From positions 1 through 22,861 of the forward strand of contig CAXBRT010000013.1 in the NCBI GenBank assembly GCA_963978445.1: a stretch of 22,861 nucleotides of DNA, given 5' to 3'. Origin of the DNA: TMED14 sp003444795. GTDB taxonomy: Bacteria; Bacteroidota; Bacteroidia; Flavobacteriales; Schleiferiaceae. Under the pieces are notes generated by a model. The model worked only from the letters and a program-made list of their open reading frames with translations, ran no database searches and was not told where the DNA came from. The position numbers and the translations under genes are program-made. Of this stretch, positions 1 to 8,000 are shown piece after piece; within the stretch, counting starts at the first letter, position 1; the number at the start of each line of letters is the position of its first letter.

Positions 1-234
1 ACTCCAGCCAGCCACCGCTTGGATTTGAGCTTCACCTACACCCCAGCGAGCAAACGCGCGAAAAAATGGGGAGAATCCTCCCTAGCCTTTGGCGCCTACA
101 ATGTCTATGCGCGCCGCAATCCCTACAGCATTTTCTTCCGAGCGGACTTCAGCCAGCCCACCAATGTTCAAGCCTACCGCTTGTCCATTTTTGGGTCAGT
201 CATCCCCTACTTCACCTATAATTTCTCCTTCTAA
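1..234 (+). CDS. TonB-dependent receptor, C-terminal end only (5' truncated by window)
   Basis: The reading frame is open from base 1 and stops at 232-234, so only about 77 C-terminal residues are present. They look like the last beta-strands of a Bacteroidota TonB-dependent outer-membrane receptor: an Asn-Val-Tyr-Ala-Arg-Arg-Asn-Pro-Tyr turn, then a strand with the pattern SIFGSVIPYFTYNFSF that ends in Phe, the usual terminal residue of outer-membrane barrels. The receptor would import a large ligand across the outer membrane using TonB/ExbBD energy. The ligand cannot be read from this piece. The stop overlaps the start of the next gene by one base (taATG), so the two are probably co-translated. 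The DUF4249 partner downstream is typical for this receptor type and supports the call. Confidence 0.75.
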   Translation, partial: TPASHRLDLSFTYTPASKRAKKWGESSLAFGAYNVYARRNPYSIFFRADFSQPTNVQAYRLSIFGSVIPYFTYNFSF

Positions 235-1091
235 TGCGGACGCGTCTAGCCCTTTTGCTTTCTGGTATTGCCTTGACCGCCCTGTGGAGCTGCCAAGACC
301 CGATTGACTTAACCTTGCCCGATGGCGAAACACGCCTCATTGTCAACGGTTCGGTGAGCGACAACCAACCCGTGTATACCGACCTCAGTTGGAGCGTCAA
401 CTACTTGAGCGAAAATCCCAACCCCGCTGTAGAAAACGCGAGTGTCATCCTCTTTGAAAATGGTTTGCCCGTGGACACTTTGAGCCACGTATCCGAAGGG
501 CATTACGCGGGCGATTTTGTGGGCCGCTACGCGCAGAGCTACCACGTTGCCGTTACCTTGCCCGAAAACGGAGACCTCCCCTACGGCACCTGGGAAAGCA
601 GCCCTGAGGCCATGGGGCGCTGCAATCCTTTTGACAGCATCTACAGTGCTTTTGTGCCCCGGGCTCCTTTTGTTCGGGAGGGCTACTATGTCTACGCGCA
701 CTGGACGGAAATCGCTGGAAGTGGCGACTACTACCGAGCGCGCTTGTGGCGCAACGACACCTTGGAAAATGCGCCCTTCAATATCCAAGTCTTTGATGAT
801 GGATTCTTGGACGGTCGCTCCAACAATGACGTGGATCTCCCCGCCATAGAAGTGGCGGGACCCGATGAAATTGGAGTCACCTACACGATTGAAATCGCAA
901 GTATTCCCTTGGGCCTCTACAGCTACCTGCAGCTCTTGCGCGAACAAACGCTCCAAGTAGGGGGCCTTTTTGATCCGCCTCCCGCCCCCATCATTGGCAA
1001 TATTTTCCGCCAGGGACAGCCCGAAGACTATGCGCTTGGCTATTTCTATGCATCTGCACGACGCCAAGCCAGCATCACCATTACGGAATAG
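234..1091 (+). CDS. DUF4249 domain lipoprotein
   Basis: This 285-residue protein starts with a lipoprotein signal peptide: MRTR, a hydrophobic stretch, then the lipobox A-L-W-S-C with Cys20 as the lipid anchor. Asp at +3 after the Cys is not unusual in Bacteroidota lipoproteins. The body resembles the DUF4249 family: an Ig-like beta start (RLIVNGSVSDNQP) and a later segment CNPFDSIY preceding WTEIAGSGDYYRARLW. DUF4249 proteins are commonly encoded directly after TonB-dependent receptors, and their molecular role is not established. Position and lipid anchoring suggest a surface-exposed accessory to the receptor, possibly analogous to SusD; this is inference. The ATG overlaps the receptor stop by one base, which fixes the start and implies translational coupling. 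A long antisense frame over this gene is a shadow. Confidence 0.8.
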   Translation: MRTRLALLLSGIALTALWSCQDPIDLTLPDGETRLIVNGSVSDNQPVYTDLSWSVNYLSENPNPAVENASVILFENGLPVDTLSHVSEGHYAGDFVGRYAQSYHVAVTLPENGDLPYGTWESSPEAMGRCNPFDSIYSAFVPRAPFVREGYYVYAHWTEIAGSGDYYRARLWRNDTLENAPFNIQVFDDGFLDGRSNNDVDLPAIEVAGPDEIGVTYTIEIASIPLGLYSYLQLLREQTLQVGGLFDPPPAPIIGNIFRQGQPEDYALGYFYASARRQASITITE

Positions 1092-1111
1092 ACCATCCAA
1101 TTTTCATGGAC

Positions 1112-1119
1112 TATTTTTG
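1112..1119 (+). promoter_or_regulatory. Bacteroidota -7 promoter element TATTTTTG for the MscS-like gene
   Basis: The octamer matches the Bacteroidota -7 consensus TAnnTTTG at all six fixed bases and ends four bases before the ATG at 1124. Transcription would begin almost at the start codon, giving a leaderless or near-leaderless mRNA. I see no TTG at the expected 19-21 base distance upstream, so it rests on the -7 match alone. Confidence 0.45.
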
Positions 1120-1123
1120 ACCC

Positions 1124-2401
1124 ATGGATCCCACGTTGATAAACCCCGGGCACTGGACCCGTAACCTCCTTGAAACACAAGGGTTAAATGAAACCTTCAT
1201 TGCCGGCATCACCATTTCGGTCGACTTTGTCGTGTTGGTATTGGTTTCGCTATTGGCCGATTACCTCGCCAAAAGCATCCTCCTGCGCATCATCAAACGC
1301 TGGGTTCTGCGAACGGCAGCTACATGGGACGATCATTTCTTAAAGGAGAAGGTATTCCAAGCACTGGTGCACTTGCTGCCCACCTTGGTCATTCGGGCCT
1401 TCATCCCCGTGGTTTTTGAACATGCGGAATCCTGGATTTCACCCCTTCAAACAGGGTTGAGCTACCTCCTCATTTACCAGATCGCTATCCTGGTGAACCG
1501 AACCGCACGCGCCACCAGTCACGTGTTGGAGGATGAAGAGAGGTTCAAGGATAAGCCCATCCGCACCCTGCTCTCCGTGGTGCAATTTCTCACCTGGTTT
1601 ATTTCCATTCTAGCTGCCATCTCCCTGGCGTCTGGCACCCCCTTGGGCAATCTTTTGGCGGGCATGGCAGGAGCAACGGCCATCATCATCTTGATTTTCC
1701 AAGATGCGATTAATGGCTTGCTCGCCAACTTTCAAATTGCCATGTACGACCTGCTCCGAAAAGGCGACTGGATCACCTTTGAAAAATTTGGGGTAGATGG
1801 CGATGTGATCAGTGTCGATTTGACCACGGTGAAAATCAAGAATTTTGATAACACTATCTCTTCAGTTCCCGCCAAAGCCTTTGTCACGGATAGTTTCGTG
1901 AACTGGCGAGGCATGAAAGTAGCCAATGTGCGCCGAATCAAGCGCAATATTGTCATGGATTTGGACTCGGTGCAGTTTTGCAGCGACGAACTCCTTCAGA
2001 AATTATCGGGCATTGAACGCATCTCAGGCTATATACAGGGCCGCCAAGCCGAAATTGCCCAACACAATGTGGCCATTGGCGCAGACAAGTCTCAGCCGGT
2101 CAACGGCCGTCACATGACCAATCTGGGTATCTTCCGAATGTATGCCACGGCCTACCTGCAAGAACACGCCCAAATCTCCAGCGAACATTCCCTCATGGTC
2201 CGTCAATTGCAACCCTTGGGCACCGGTGTGCCTTTGGAGATCTACTGCTTTGCCAAGGAAATTAGCTGGGTGCCCTATGAAGGCATTGTAGCGGACATTT
2301 TTGACCACCTCATTGCGGCAGCTCCTGCCTTTGGGTTGCGCTTGTACCAGGCGCCAACCTCACGCAGCGGGTACATGGGAACCAATCCCATACAAGCCTA
2401 A
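1124..2401 (+). CDS. MscS-family mechanosensitive channel (YbdG-like)
   Basis: This 425-residue inner-membrane protein probably opens under membrane tension to relieve osmotic downshock. The N-terminal half has about five hydrophobic segments (near residues 25-50, 75-95, 105-125, 145-170 and 180-200). The last contains Gly/Ala-rich GNLLAGMAGATA and then FQDAINGLLANF, which corresponds to the pore helix of MscS proteins. After it comes the MscS beta domain (GDWITFEKFGVDGDVISVDL, then IKNFDNTISSVP). The segment NWRGMKVANVRRIKR and the total length of about 420 match the YbdG/MscM subgroup better than the 286-residue E. coli MscS. It is 32 bases after the DUF4249 gene but has its own -7-like element. 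It ends three bases before ruvC, so the two are probably one transcript. Ion selectivity cannot be read from the sequence. Confidence 0.88.
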   Translation: MDPTLINPGHWTRNLLETQGLNETFIAGITISVDFVVLVLVSLLADYLAKSILLRIIKRWVLRTAATWDDHFLKEKVFQALVHLLPTLVIRAFIPVVFEHAESWISPLQTGLSYLLIYQIAILVNRTARATSHVLEDEERFKDKPIRTLLSVVQFLTWFISILAAISLASGTPLGNLLAGMAGATAIIILIFQDAINGLLANFQIAMYDLLRKGDWITFEKFGVDGDVISVDLTTVKIKNFDNTISSVPAKAFVTDSFVNWRGMKVANVRRIKRNIVMDLDSVQFCSDELLQKLSGIERISGYIQGRQAEIAQHNVAIGADKSQPVNGRHMTNLGIFRMYATAYLQEHAQISSEHSLMVRQLQPLGTGVPLEIYCFAKEISWVPYEGIVADIFDHLIAAAPAFGLRLYQAPTSRSGYMGTNPIQA

Positions 2402-2404
2402 GCC

Positions 2405-2986
2405 ATGATTATCCTCGGCGTCGATCCTGGTACCGTTGTGCTGGGCTACGGCGTGGTACGTCTCGAAGAAAAGAAATTGGAATGCTTGGCGCTAGACGCC
2501 CTAAAACTGGACGCCAAAAAAGACCCTTTTGAACGCCTCCGGGACATTCACGAGGCGATGGCCGAACTCTTTGAACGATATCAACCTGACTTTTTGGCCA
2601 TGGAAGCGCCCTTCTTCGGCAAGAACGTGCAGTCCATGCTCAAACTAGGTCGAGCTCAAGGGGTTATTATGTCTGCAGGCCTTGCCAAGGGCATCCCTGT
2701 AGACGAATACTCCCCCCGAAAGGTCAAGCAATCCATCACAGGCAATGGTGCGGCCAGCAAAGAGCAAGTCAGTGCTATGCTGAAGAGCATCTACGGCCTC
2801 AAAGACCTCCCAAAACTTCTAGATGCCACCGATGGCCTGGCGGTGGCTACTTGCCACGCCTATGCCCTTCAGTCGCCTATCCCCCTAAGTTCCCCCGCCA
2901 AGAAGAAAGCAGCCGTTAAGGGCAAGGGTAAAGGCTCCTGGGCGCAATTCCTTGCGCAGAATCCAGACAGAAAGATAGAAGGGTGA
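2405..2986 (+). CDS. ruvC: Crossover junction endodeoxyribonuclease RuvC
   Basis: RuvC is a dimeric cytoplasmic nuclease that cuts Holliday junctions symmetrically, with RuvAB, to finish recombinational repair. The 193-residue product has the RNase-H-like fold signature MIILGVDPGT at its start. The four acidic catalytic residues sit at Asp7, Glu67 (AMEAPFF), Asp140 and Asp143 (LLDATDGLAVA), essentially where E. coli RuvC has D7, E66, D138 and D141. Gly-Arg-Ala-Gln-Gly at 82-86 is also typical. The C-terminal tail is Lys-rich (residues about 166-177) and then reads SWAQFLAQNPDRKIEG; a basic tail of this kind is usual for Bacteroidota RuvC. The ATG is three bases after the channel gene stop, and no other start gives the family's N-terminus. 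The 82 bases after its stop hold only weak short inverted repeats and no convincing gene. Confidence 0.96.
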   Translation: MIILGVDPGTVVLGYGVVRLEEKKLECLALDALKLDAKKDPFERLRDIHEAMAELFERYQPDFLAMEAPFFGKNVQSMLKLGRAQGVIMSAGLAKGIPVDEYSPRKVKQSITGNGAASKEQVSAMLKSIYGLKDLPKLLDATDGLAVATCHAYALQSPIPLSSPAKKKAAVKGKGKGSWAQFLAQNPDRKIEG

Positions 2987-3068
2987 AAGGGTGTTGCGTC
3001 CCTTAAACTTCTAGCCCCCCAACACGAGCGCTTCCCGCATGGCCCTTGCTTCAGAGCGGAATGCAGCT

Positions 3069-3473
3069 TTAAACCAACTCGCCTATTTCATGGGCGATAG
3101 AGGCGGCGAGTTCTTCCATGCATTCGGCCGTGAGCTGCAACTTAGGTAGCGCAAAATTCAGATCGCCTTCCGTGCGAAGAGGCACTAGATGAATGTGCGC
3201 ATGAGGCACCTCAAAACCCAATACCGCTACACCCACTCGATTACACGGAATGGCTGCCTCAATGCCTTTCGCCACCTTGTGGGCAAAAGACCAAAGCGCC
3301 TGAAAATCTTCTTCGGATAGGTCGAATAGTTTATCCACTTCCGTTTTTGGCACGACGAGGGTGTGTCCTTTAGATAAGGGCCGAATATCTAGAAAGGCAA
3401 TCGCCTCTTCCGACTCCGCTACCTTGTAGCAAGGAATGTCGCCTTGAATGATTTTGGTGAAGATCGAAGCCAT
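3069..3473 (-). CDS. HIT-family nucleotide-binding hydrolase (HINT-like)
   Basis: This 134-residue cytoplasmic protein belongs to the histidine triad superfamily, which hydrolyses nucleoside phosphoramidates or related AMP conjugates. The signature H-x-H-x-H is at residues 91-95 (HAHIHLVPL), and His93 is the expected nucleophile that becomes transiently AMP-linked. The N-terminus (ASIFTKIIQGDIPCYKVAE) is characteristic of the HINT/YcfF branch, as is RPLSKGHTLVVPK at 31-43. The family's frequent N-terminal zinc site Cys-x-x-Cys is absent; only Cys15 remains in that region. The gene starts 12 bases after the greA stop and is probably co-transcribed with it, an order often seen in Bacteroidota. 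The physiological substrate cannot be inferred. Confidence 0.93.
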   Translation of the reverse strand: MASIFTKIIQGDIPCYKVAESEEAIAFLDIRPLSKGHTLVVPKTEVDKLFDLSEEDFQALWSFAHKVAKGIEAAIPCNRVGVAVLGFEVPHAHIHLVPLRTEGDLNFALPKLQLTAECMEELAASIAHEIGELV

Positions 3474-3485
3474 GGATGAGTCGAG

Positions 3486-3956
3486 TTAGCGGCTAATTTC
3501 TAGGATCTCCAATTTCATAGTCCCGTTGGGCACTAGGATGTCTGCGACTTCACCAGTCGACTTGCCTAACAAGCCCTTGCCAATGGGACTGTTCACAGAG
3601 ATTTTCCCTGCTTTTAGATCTGCCTCTTGTTCTGCTACCAAAGTGTAGGTGAACTCCATTTTATTGGCAGGATTGCGAAGTTTCACTTTGGAGAGAATCA
3701 ACACCTTGCTGTTGTCGAGTTGGCTTTCGTCCACGATGCGCGCGTTGGCCATCACGTCCTCCATTTTGGCAATCTTAAGCTCCAACAAGCCCTGTGCTTC
3801 TTTGGCCGCATCGTACTCAGCATTCTCGCTAAGGTCGCCTTTGTCGCGTGCTTCAGCGATTTGCGCCGAAATACGTGGGCGCTCCACCGACTTCAGGTTT
3901 TCCAATTCCTCCTTGAGCTTTTTAAAGCCTTCTGGCGTCAAATACGATACAGACAT
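3486..3956 (-). CDS. greA: Transcription elongation factor GreA
   Basis: GreA inserts its coiled coil into the secondary channel of RNA polymerase and promotes cleavage of backtracked RNA so that stalled elongation resumes. The 156-residue product matches the family length. Residues 1-75 form the coiled coil. The tip loop is GDLSENAEYDAAKE, placing Asp41 and Glu44 exactly where E. coli GreA has its essential acidic pair. The C-terminal FKBP-like domain follows, with NSPIGKGLLGKSTGEVADI near residues 123-141. The start ATG at 3956 gives MSVSYLTPEGFKKLKEEL, the expected N-terminus. The gene heads a two-gene unit with the HIT gene. Its upstream gap holds a perfect 11-bp hairpin and a near-consensus -7 element. 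Confidence 0.96.
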   Translation of the reverse strand: MSVSYLTPEGFKKLKEELENLKSVERPRISAQIAEARDKGDLSENAEYDAAKEAQGLLELKIAKMEDVMANARIVDESQLDNSKVLILSKVKLRNPANKMEFTYTLVAEQEADLKAGKISVNSPIGKGLLGKSTGEVADILVPNGTMKLEILEISR

Positions 3957-3975
3957 GATGCAATGTTTAAACGAG

Positions 3976-4003
3976 AATGAGATCCCTGGTGGGGGATCTC
4001 ATT
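3976..4003 (-). other. Perfect 11-bp stem-loop in the greA leader / porV-like downstream region
   Basis: AATGAGATCCC (3976-3986) and GGGATCTCATT (3993-4003) form a perfect 11-bp stem with a 6-base loop. No T-run follows on the minus strand (the next bases are CTCGTTT), so it is a poor intrinsic terminator. It lies between the stop of the PorV-like gene (4029) and the greA start (3956). If transcription starts near 4002, the hairpin would be the very 5' end of the greA mRNA. Confidence 0.55.
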
Positions 4004-4007
4004 GCAC

Positions 4008-4015
4008 GAAAGGTA
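4008..4015 (-). promoter_or_regulatory. Probable -7 element TACCTTTC upstream of greA
   Basis: On the minus strand the octamer TACCTTTC differs from the TACCTTTG seen at four other promoters in this window only at the last base. It would place the transcript start at about 4002, just at the base of the 11-bp hairpin. No TTG sits at the ideal 19-21 base spacing; a TTTG occurs 22 bases upstream, inside the end of the preceding gene. Confidence 0.35.
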
Positions 4016-4028
4016 GTAAAATCTTTAT

Positions 4029-5063
4029 TTAGAGCACCAAAGTAGCGCCCAAGGTATGCACTCCCGCGAAAGCTGTATTGGTTAAGCGGTATGCGTAACT
4101 CAGGTTCAACTTAGAGGTTCCACCCGTAGGAGCATTAACGCTAAAGCCCATGGCAGGACCGGAGAATGCCTCTGTCGCCAAGCCATCGAATCGGTTGTCA
4201 AAGGCCGCATAGGAAGCGCGCACTTGGAAGATGTCATTATGGTCAAATTCCATCCCCACTGTAAACTGATCCTTCTTGAAGGAGTTCGAGATGAAGTTGC
4301 CCGCCAAATTCAAGCGGTTCTTCGCATCTAAGTCAAAACGCTTGGCTGCACCGATGGCCAACTGCGTGGGCAATTCAAATTGCTCCGTTCGGCTATCAAA
4401 GGTCGTCGTGTGTGACCCCGTAGGAACGGGCAACACTATCGCCATACCGTCGCCATTGTACCCAAAGGAGGGGCCAATGTTGCGCAACGTAATTCCAAAG
4501 CGGAAATCGCGGTCTTCGCCGGTGACATATTGAACGCCTGCGTCAAAGCACACCCCGGTAGCCGACAAGTTGCTGATGGTACTATTGTACATTTTGATAT
4601 TTACACCGCCGTAGATGCTCTGCGTAAACTTCTTTGCGTAGCCAATTCCAATGATGGTAGCGGCTGGGTTGAAGTATCCCGCACCCCCATCAGGAAGTTC
4701 CGTGGTCGTGACTTCAATCTGGCCGTAGTTCATATTGGTCACGTGAATGCCCAACACCCCTTCATTACCCGAAGGGGTTGCGAAGGCCGCACTGTTTAAT
4801 TGAATGCCACTTCCGACCAGCCACTGGGTGTTCGAAAAGCCTGTCTGCAAACCGGTGGTGAACGCCAGTCCTGCAATATTTCCATACAGGGATTCCAAAC
4901 CCGAAACATTGGCGGTATTGCCTTCAGACCAACTTGCCGTTCGGGCCCATGGATTCACTAAGAGTTCAGATGCACCTGCGGATCCCGAACGAACAGGGTT
5001 GCCCGCAAAAGCCACTAGGCTGGCAGCTAGAAAGGCACATGTTGCTATTGCTTTTTTCATCAT
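4029..5063 (-). CDS. PorV/PorQ-family outer-membrane protein
   Basis: The 344-residue product has a classical signal peptide (MMKKAIATCAFLAASLVAFA, cleavage near residue 20) and then NPVRSGSAGASELLVNPWAR, an opening resembling the PorV/PorQ family of beta-barrels. Later segments alternate polar and hydrophobic residues as barrel strands do, and the protein ends in a hydrophobic strand (AFAGVHTLGATLVL). PorV is the outer-membrane shuttle of the type IX secretion system and binds the C-terminal signal of exported proteins; PorQ helps attach them at the surface. This copy follows the large exported protein by 11 bases in a three-gene unit with a TonB receptor, so it may be a dedicated partner rather than the housekeeping PorV. 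That role is inferred. A second Met at residue 2 is an equally good start. Confidence 0.75.
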   Translation of the reverse strand: MMKKAIATCAFLAASLVAFAGNPVRSGSAGASELLVNPWARTASWSEGNTANVSGLESLYGNIAGLAFTTGLQTGFSNTQWLVGSGIQLNSAAFATPSGNEGVLGIHVTNMNYGQIEVTTTELPDGGAGYFNPAATIIGIGYAKKFTQSIYGGVNIKMYNSTISNLSATGVCFDAGVQYVTGEDRDFRFGITLRNIGPSFGYNGDGMAIVLPVPTGSHTTTFDSRTEQFELPTQLAIGAAKRFDLDAKNRLNLAGNFISNSFKKDQFTVGMEFDHNDIFQVRASYAAFDNRFDGLATEAFSGPAMGFSVNAPTGGTSKLNLSYAYRLTNTAFAGVHTLGATLVL

Positions 5064-5074
5064 TTCTTCAGGTC

Positions 5075-8000
5075 TTAGAATCCAGTTGGGTCAAACGGAC
5101 GGAGCGTTCCAAAGAACTTGATCACTTTCTCACCGATACCCGGAGCATCAATGTGAATCAAGTACACTCCACTAGCAATGGGCACGCCGTAGTTGTTCTT
5201 CAAATCCCAGAACATCCAGGTGTCGGTATTTGCCTTGCGAAGGGTACGAACCAAAGCACCATCGGTTGTGTAAATGCTGATGGTACAGTTCTCGGGCAGG
5301 TTGGTGATTTTCACCAAGTTGTCCAACTGCGTTTGTTCGTAGGCTGACAAGCTGAAGTACGGGTTAGGTACCACGCGAATGTTATCCAATGCACTCGTCG
5401 CTACCACATTGTTGCCCGTTTCCGTAGCTACGTTGTTGGTGTTGAAGTTGTACATCGGGTTGCCATTGTTGGTTCCGTCCGTCTCGTACTTCTCGTAGGG
5501 GCGTGCCATGCGAATGCGAACGCGCGCATCTGAAGGCATGTCTGTGTAGAGGTCACGACCCTCAAAGCGTGGATCCATCAAGGGAATGCTCACCCACATC
5601 AAGGACTTAGTCACTTTGTTGCGGTTCAAAATCTGACCCATGTTGTTCAGCTCAGCGTACAAGGGGCTCGCCGTCTCGTCCGCACCCGCATAGTCCAAAG
5701 GAAGCTTGGACAAACCTTGCTGGTAGTATGGGCCAAAGACATAGATATAGTGTTGGCCGCCAAACTTATATCCACCCGTGACAGGATCCGCGGGGAAAAC
5801 AGACATACGGCTCGTGGGGTTGAACAACATGTCGTTGCCGTTGTCGCCTACCATCCATGAGTTTTCGCCGAAGGCCATGTTCAATCGAGTACCGGTCTCC
5901 AAGTCGATGGCATAGCCGGGGAACCAAGACCAACCCGTGGTTGTCGTACTGCGCACCAATTCGCCGTTGTTGTTCTTATCCCAGCTTGCACCAGCACGCA
6001 AACGCCATTTGCGAACCGCACCTTCGGTCAAGTCCTGGTCTTCGCCCATTTCCAATACGGGGACACGGGTCCACTTCGTATGGTCTTTCGTGAAGACAAT
6101 GTCGACAGAGTGGAGTTCGCGGGGGTTCATTCGGGCAGAGAAAGCGGACTGTGAGGAGTCTGCTGGGCCCATGCCATAGATGTTGTTGCCCGCGTCATAG
6201 CCTCGACCGACATAGCTCACGTAGGAGAACGGACCCCATGTACCATTCACGATGTTGGTGAAGAGCGATTTAGGATCGTTGGGATAGTCACGGTAGTAGG
6301 ATCCCGGCTTGGTGGATACATCGTTTGACCCCGCCAAGATCCAGTTGCGTGGACCATAGTCATCGTTGTCTTTAACGCCCGAGAGCCACGTTTGGGTAGG
6401 ATCTGCATATTCAATGCCGGATTCCAAGATACCCGCGTTGCGGGTGTTATCGGGGTCATTTCCAGGGTTCTCCTGATCGCGAATCTCCACGCTCAAGCCC
6501 AATTCAGGGATGATTTGCTCGTTGATGAAGGAGAGCGACGTCATAGAAGTGGCGATAACATTACCCGTAGCGTCTTCAATCTGCCAGTTTGCATTATTTC
6601 CTACACCGTCAAAGCGGAGGATGAAATTTCCGGCAGGAACGTTCAGGGGATCAACCACCTTCACGTTGACGGGACCATATCCTGACTTATAGGTAGGATT
6701 GCTCAATACGAAGTTGTTGACAATCGCATCGTGTGAAGCTTCATCCAATTCCAAAGCAGAACCACCGTTGCCCATACCCTCGATTCGGGTGATAATGGGG
6801 CTGTAGCCGTAGGTTGAATTTTGAACGGTGCCACCTGCTTCAGAGGACACCAAGTGAGGAATGCCCTCGTACTTCTTCACGTTGTTACGACCTGCCAAGA
6901 AAGGCTTGCGCTGACCGTTGGGGTGCATGACCTGGTCAAATGGCTCGTATTCGTTGTAAGCATAGGCCACCACAGTGAAGTAATACGGCGTATGATTGAC
7001 CAGGCGGCGGTCCGTGCCTGTAGCGAAGGCGTCTTCCTTGATGTGAAAGCTCATTTTAATACCATCGTCACTAGATTGGAGGGTCATTTCTTGAGGTATC
7101 AAGAGCTCCAAGTCTGGATCCAAATCCCAGTTGATCAAACGTGCCACGCCGTTTTTGATGTCGCACTGCGCCACCAAGCGAGCTTGGTTGGGGTCGTAGC
7201 GGTCACCCACAGAAGCGTTGGCATTGGCCATTTGGAATACCTGGAAGCCTTCAAACTTGAACGTGTTGTCTGCAAAAGGAATCAGCGGATCGACTTCTTC
7301 GTAGTCTAAATGTTGGTTGTTTTGACCTTCGCGGTAGCTCAACATGATCACCAATTCGCGGTCCAACTCTTGGATTTCCATATCTGGCGCATCGGGGCCG
7401 TTCAAGATTTGGAAACAGTTGTCGAACAAGTTTTGGGCCTTGTCATCCGCAATTAAAATCTTCTCGACAGAAGCGAACAAGTCCGCCTTGTTGTAGTCAC
7501 GCTCCCAAACACAGCCCGTCGTGATAAAGTTGAGAGCACCAGGAGCCAGAGAGAAGGGTCCTGCATTGTGCAGACCGCGCTTATCCTCAGAGTTGTTGGG
7601 AGATTCGTACCAGTTTTGCGAAGCCGTAGGGGGGTTGTTACCCGTAGTGTCGTAGGTATCACCAGGATACGCAAACAAGGTCTGAAGGCCAGATCCGTCG
7701 GCGGTGAAGCCATCACCGTTGGCAGGGTTACCGGGACCTGAGGGGGTCTCTACCACCAAGGGGTTGCCGTTCTTCCAGCGAGACTGCATGAAGTTGTAGA
7801 ATTCAGCAGCGGTGTTGGGGTTACCGGAGAAGGTAGAACCCGTGTTGTTGTAGTACATGAAGCCCGACATGATGATACGCTCATTCACGCCCGTAACTGG
7901 GTTTTCTGCTTGACAATCTCCATTGTCATCGCGAACCCCATCAATACAGCCATCGCGGTCGTTGTCCAAGCCATCAAAGTAGTCCGCAAAAGGACCTTGG

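Noticed and set aside
309..1100. 263-codon open frame antisense to the DUF4249 gene
   Set aside because: It lies entirely over a well-supported gene, has no recognisable domain or signal peptide, and its composition looks like a codon-complement shadow.
2987..3068. Possible small gene or terminator between ruvC and the HIT gene
   Set aside because: Only weak short inverted repeats (for example GTGTTG 2991-2996 with CAACAC 3020-3025) and no start-to-stop frame of useful length or a T-run.
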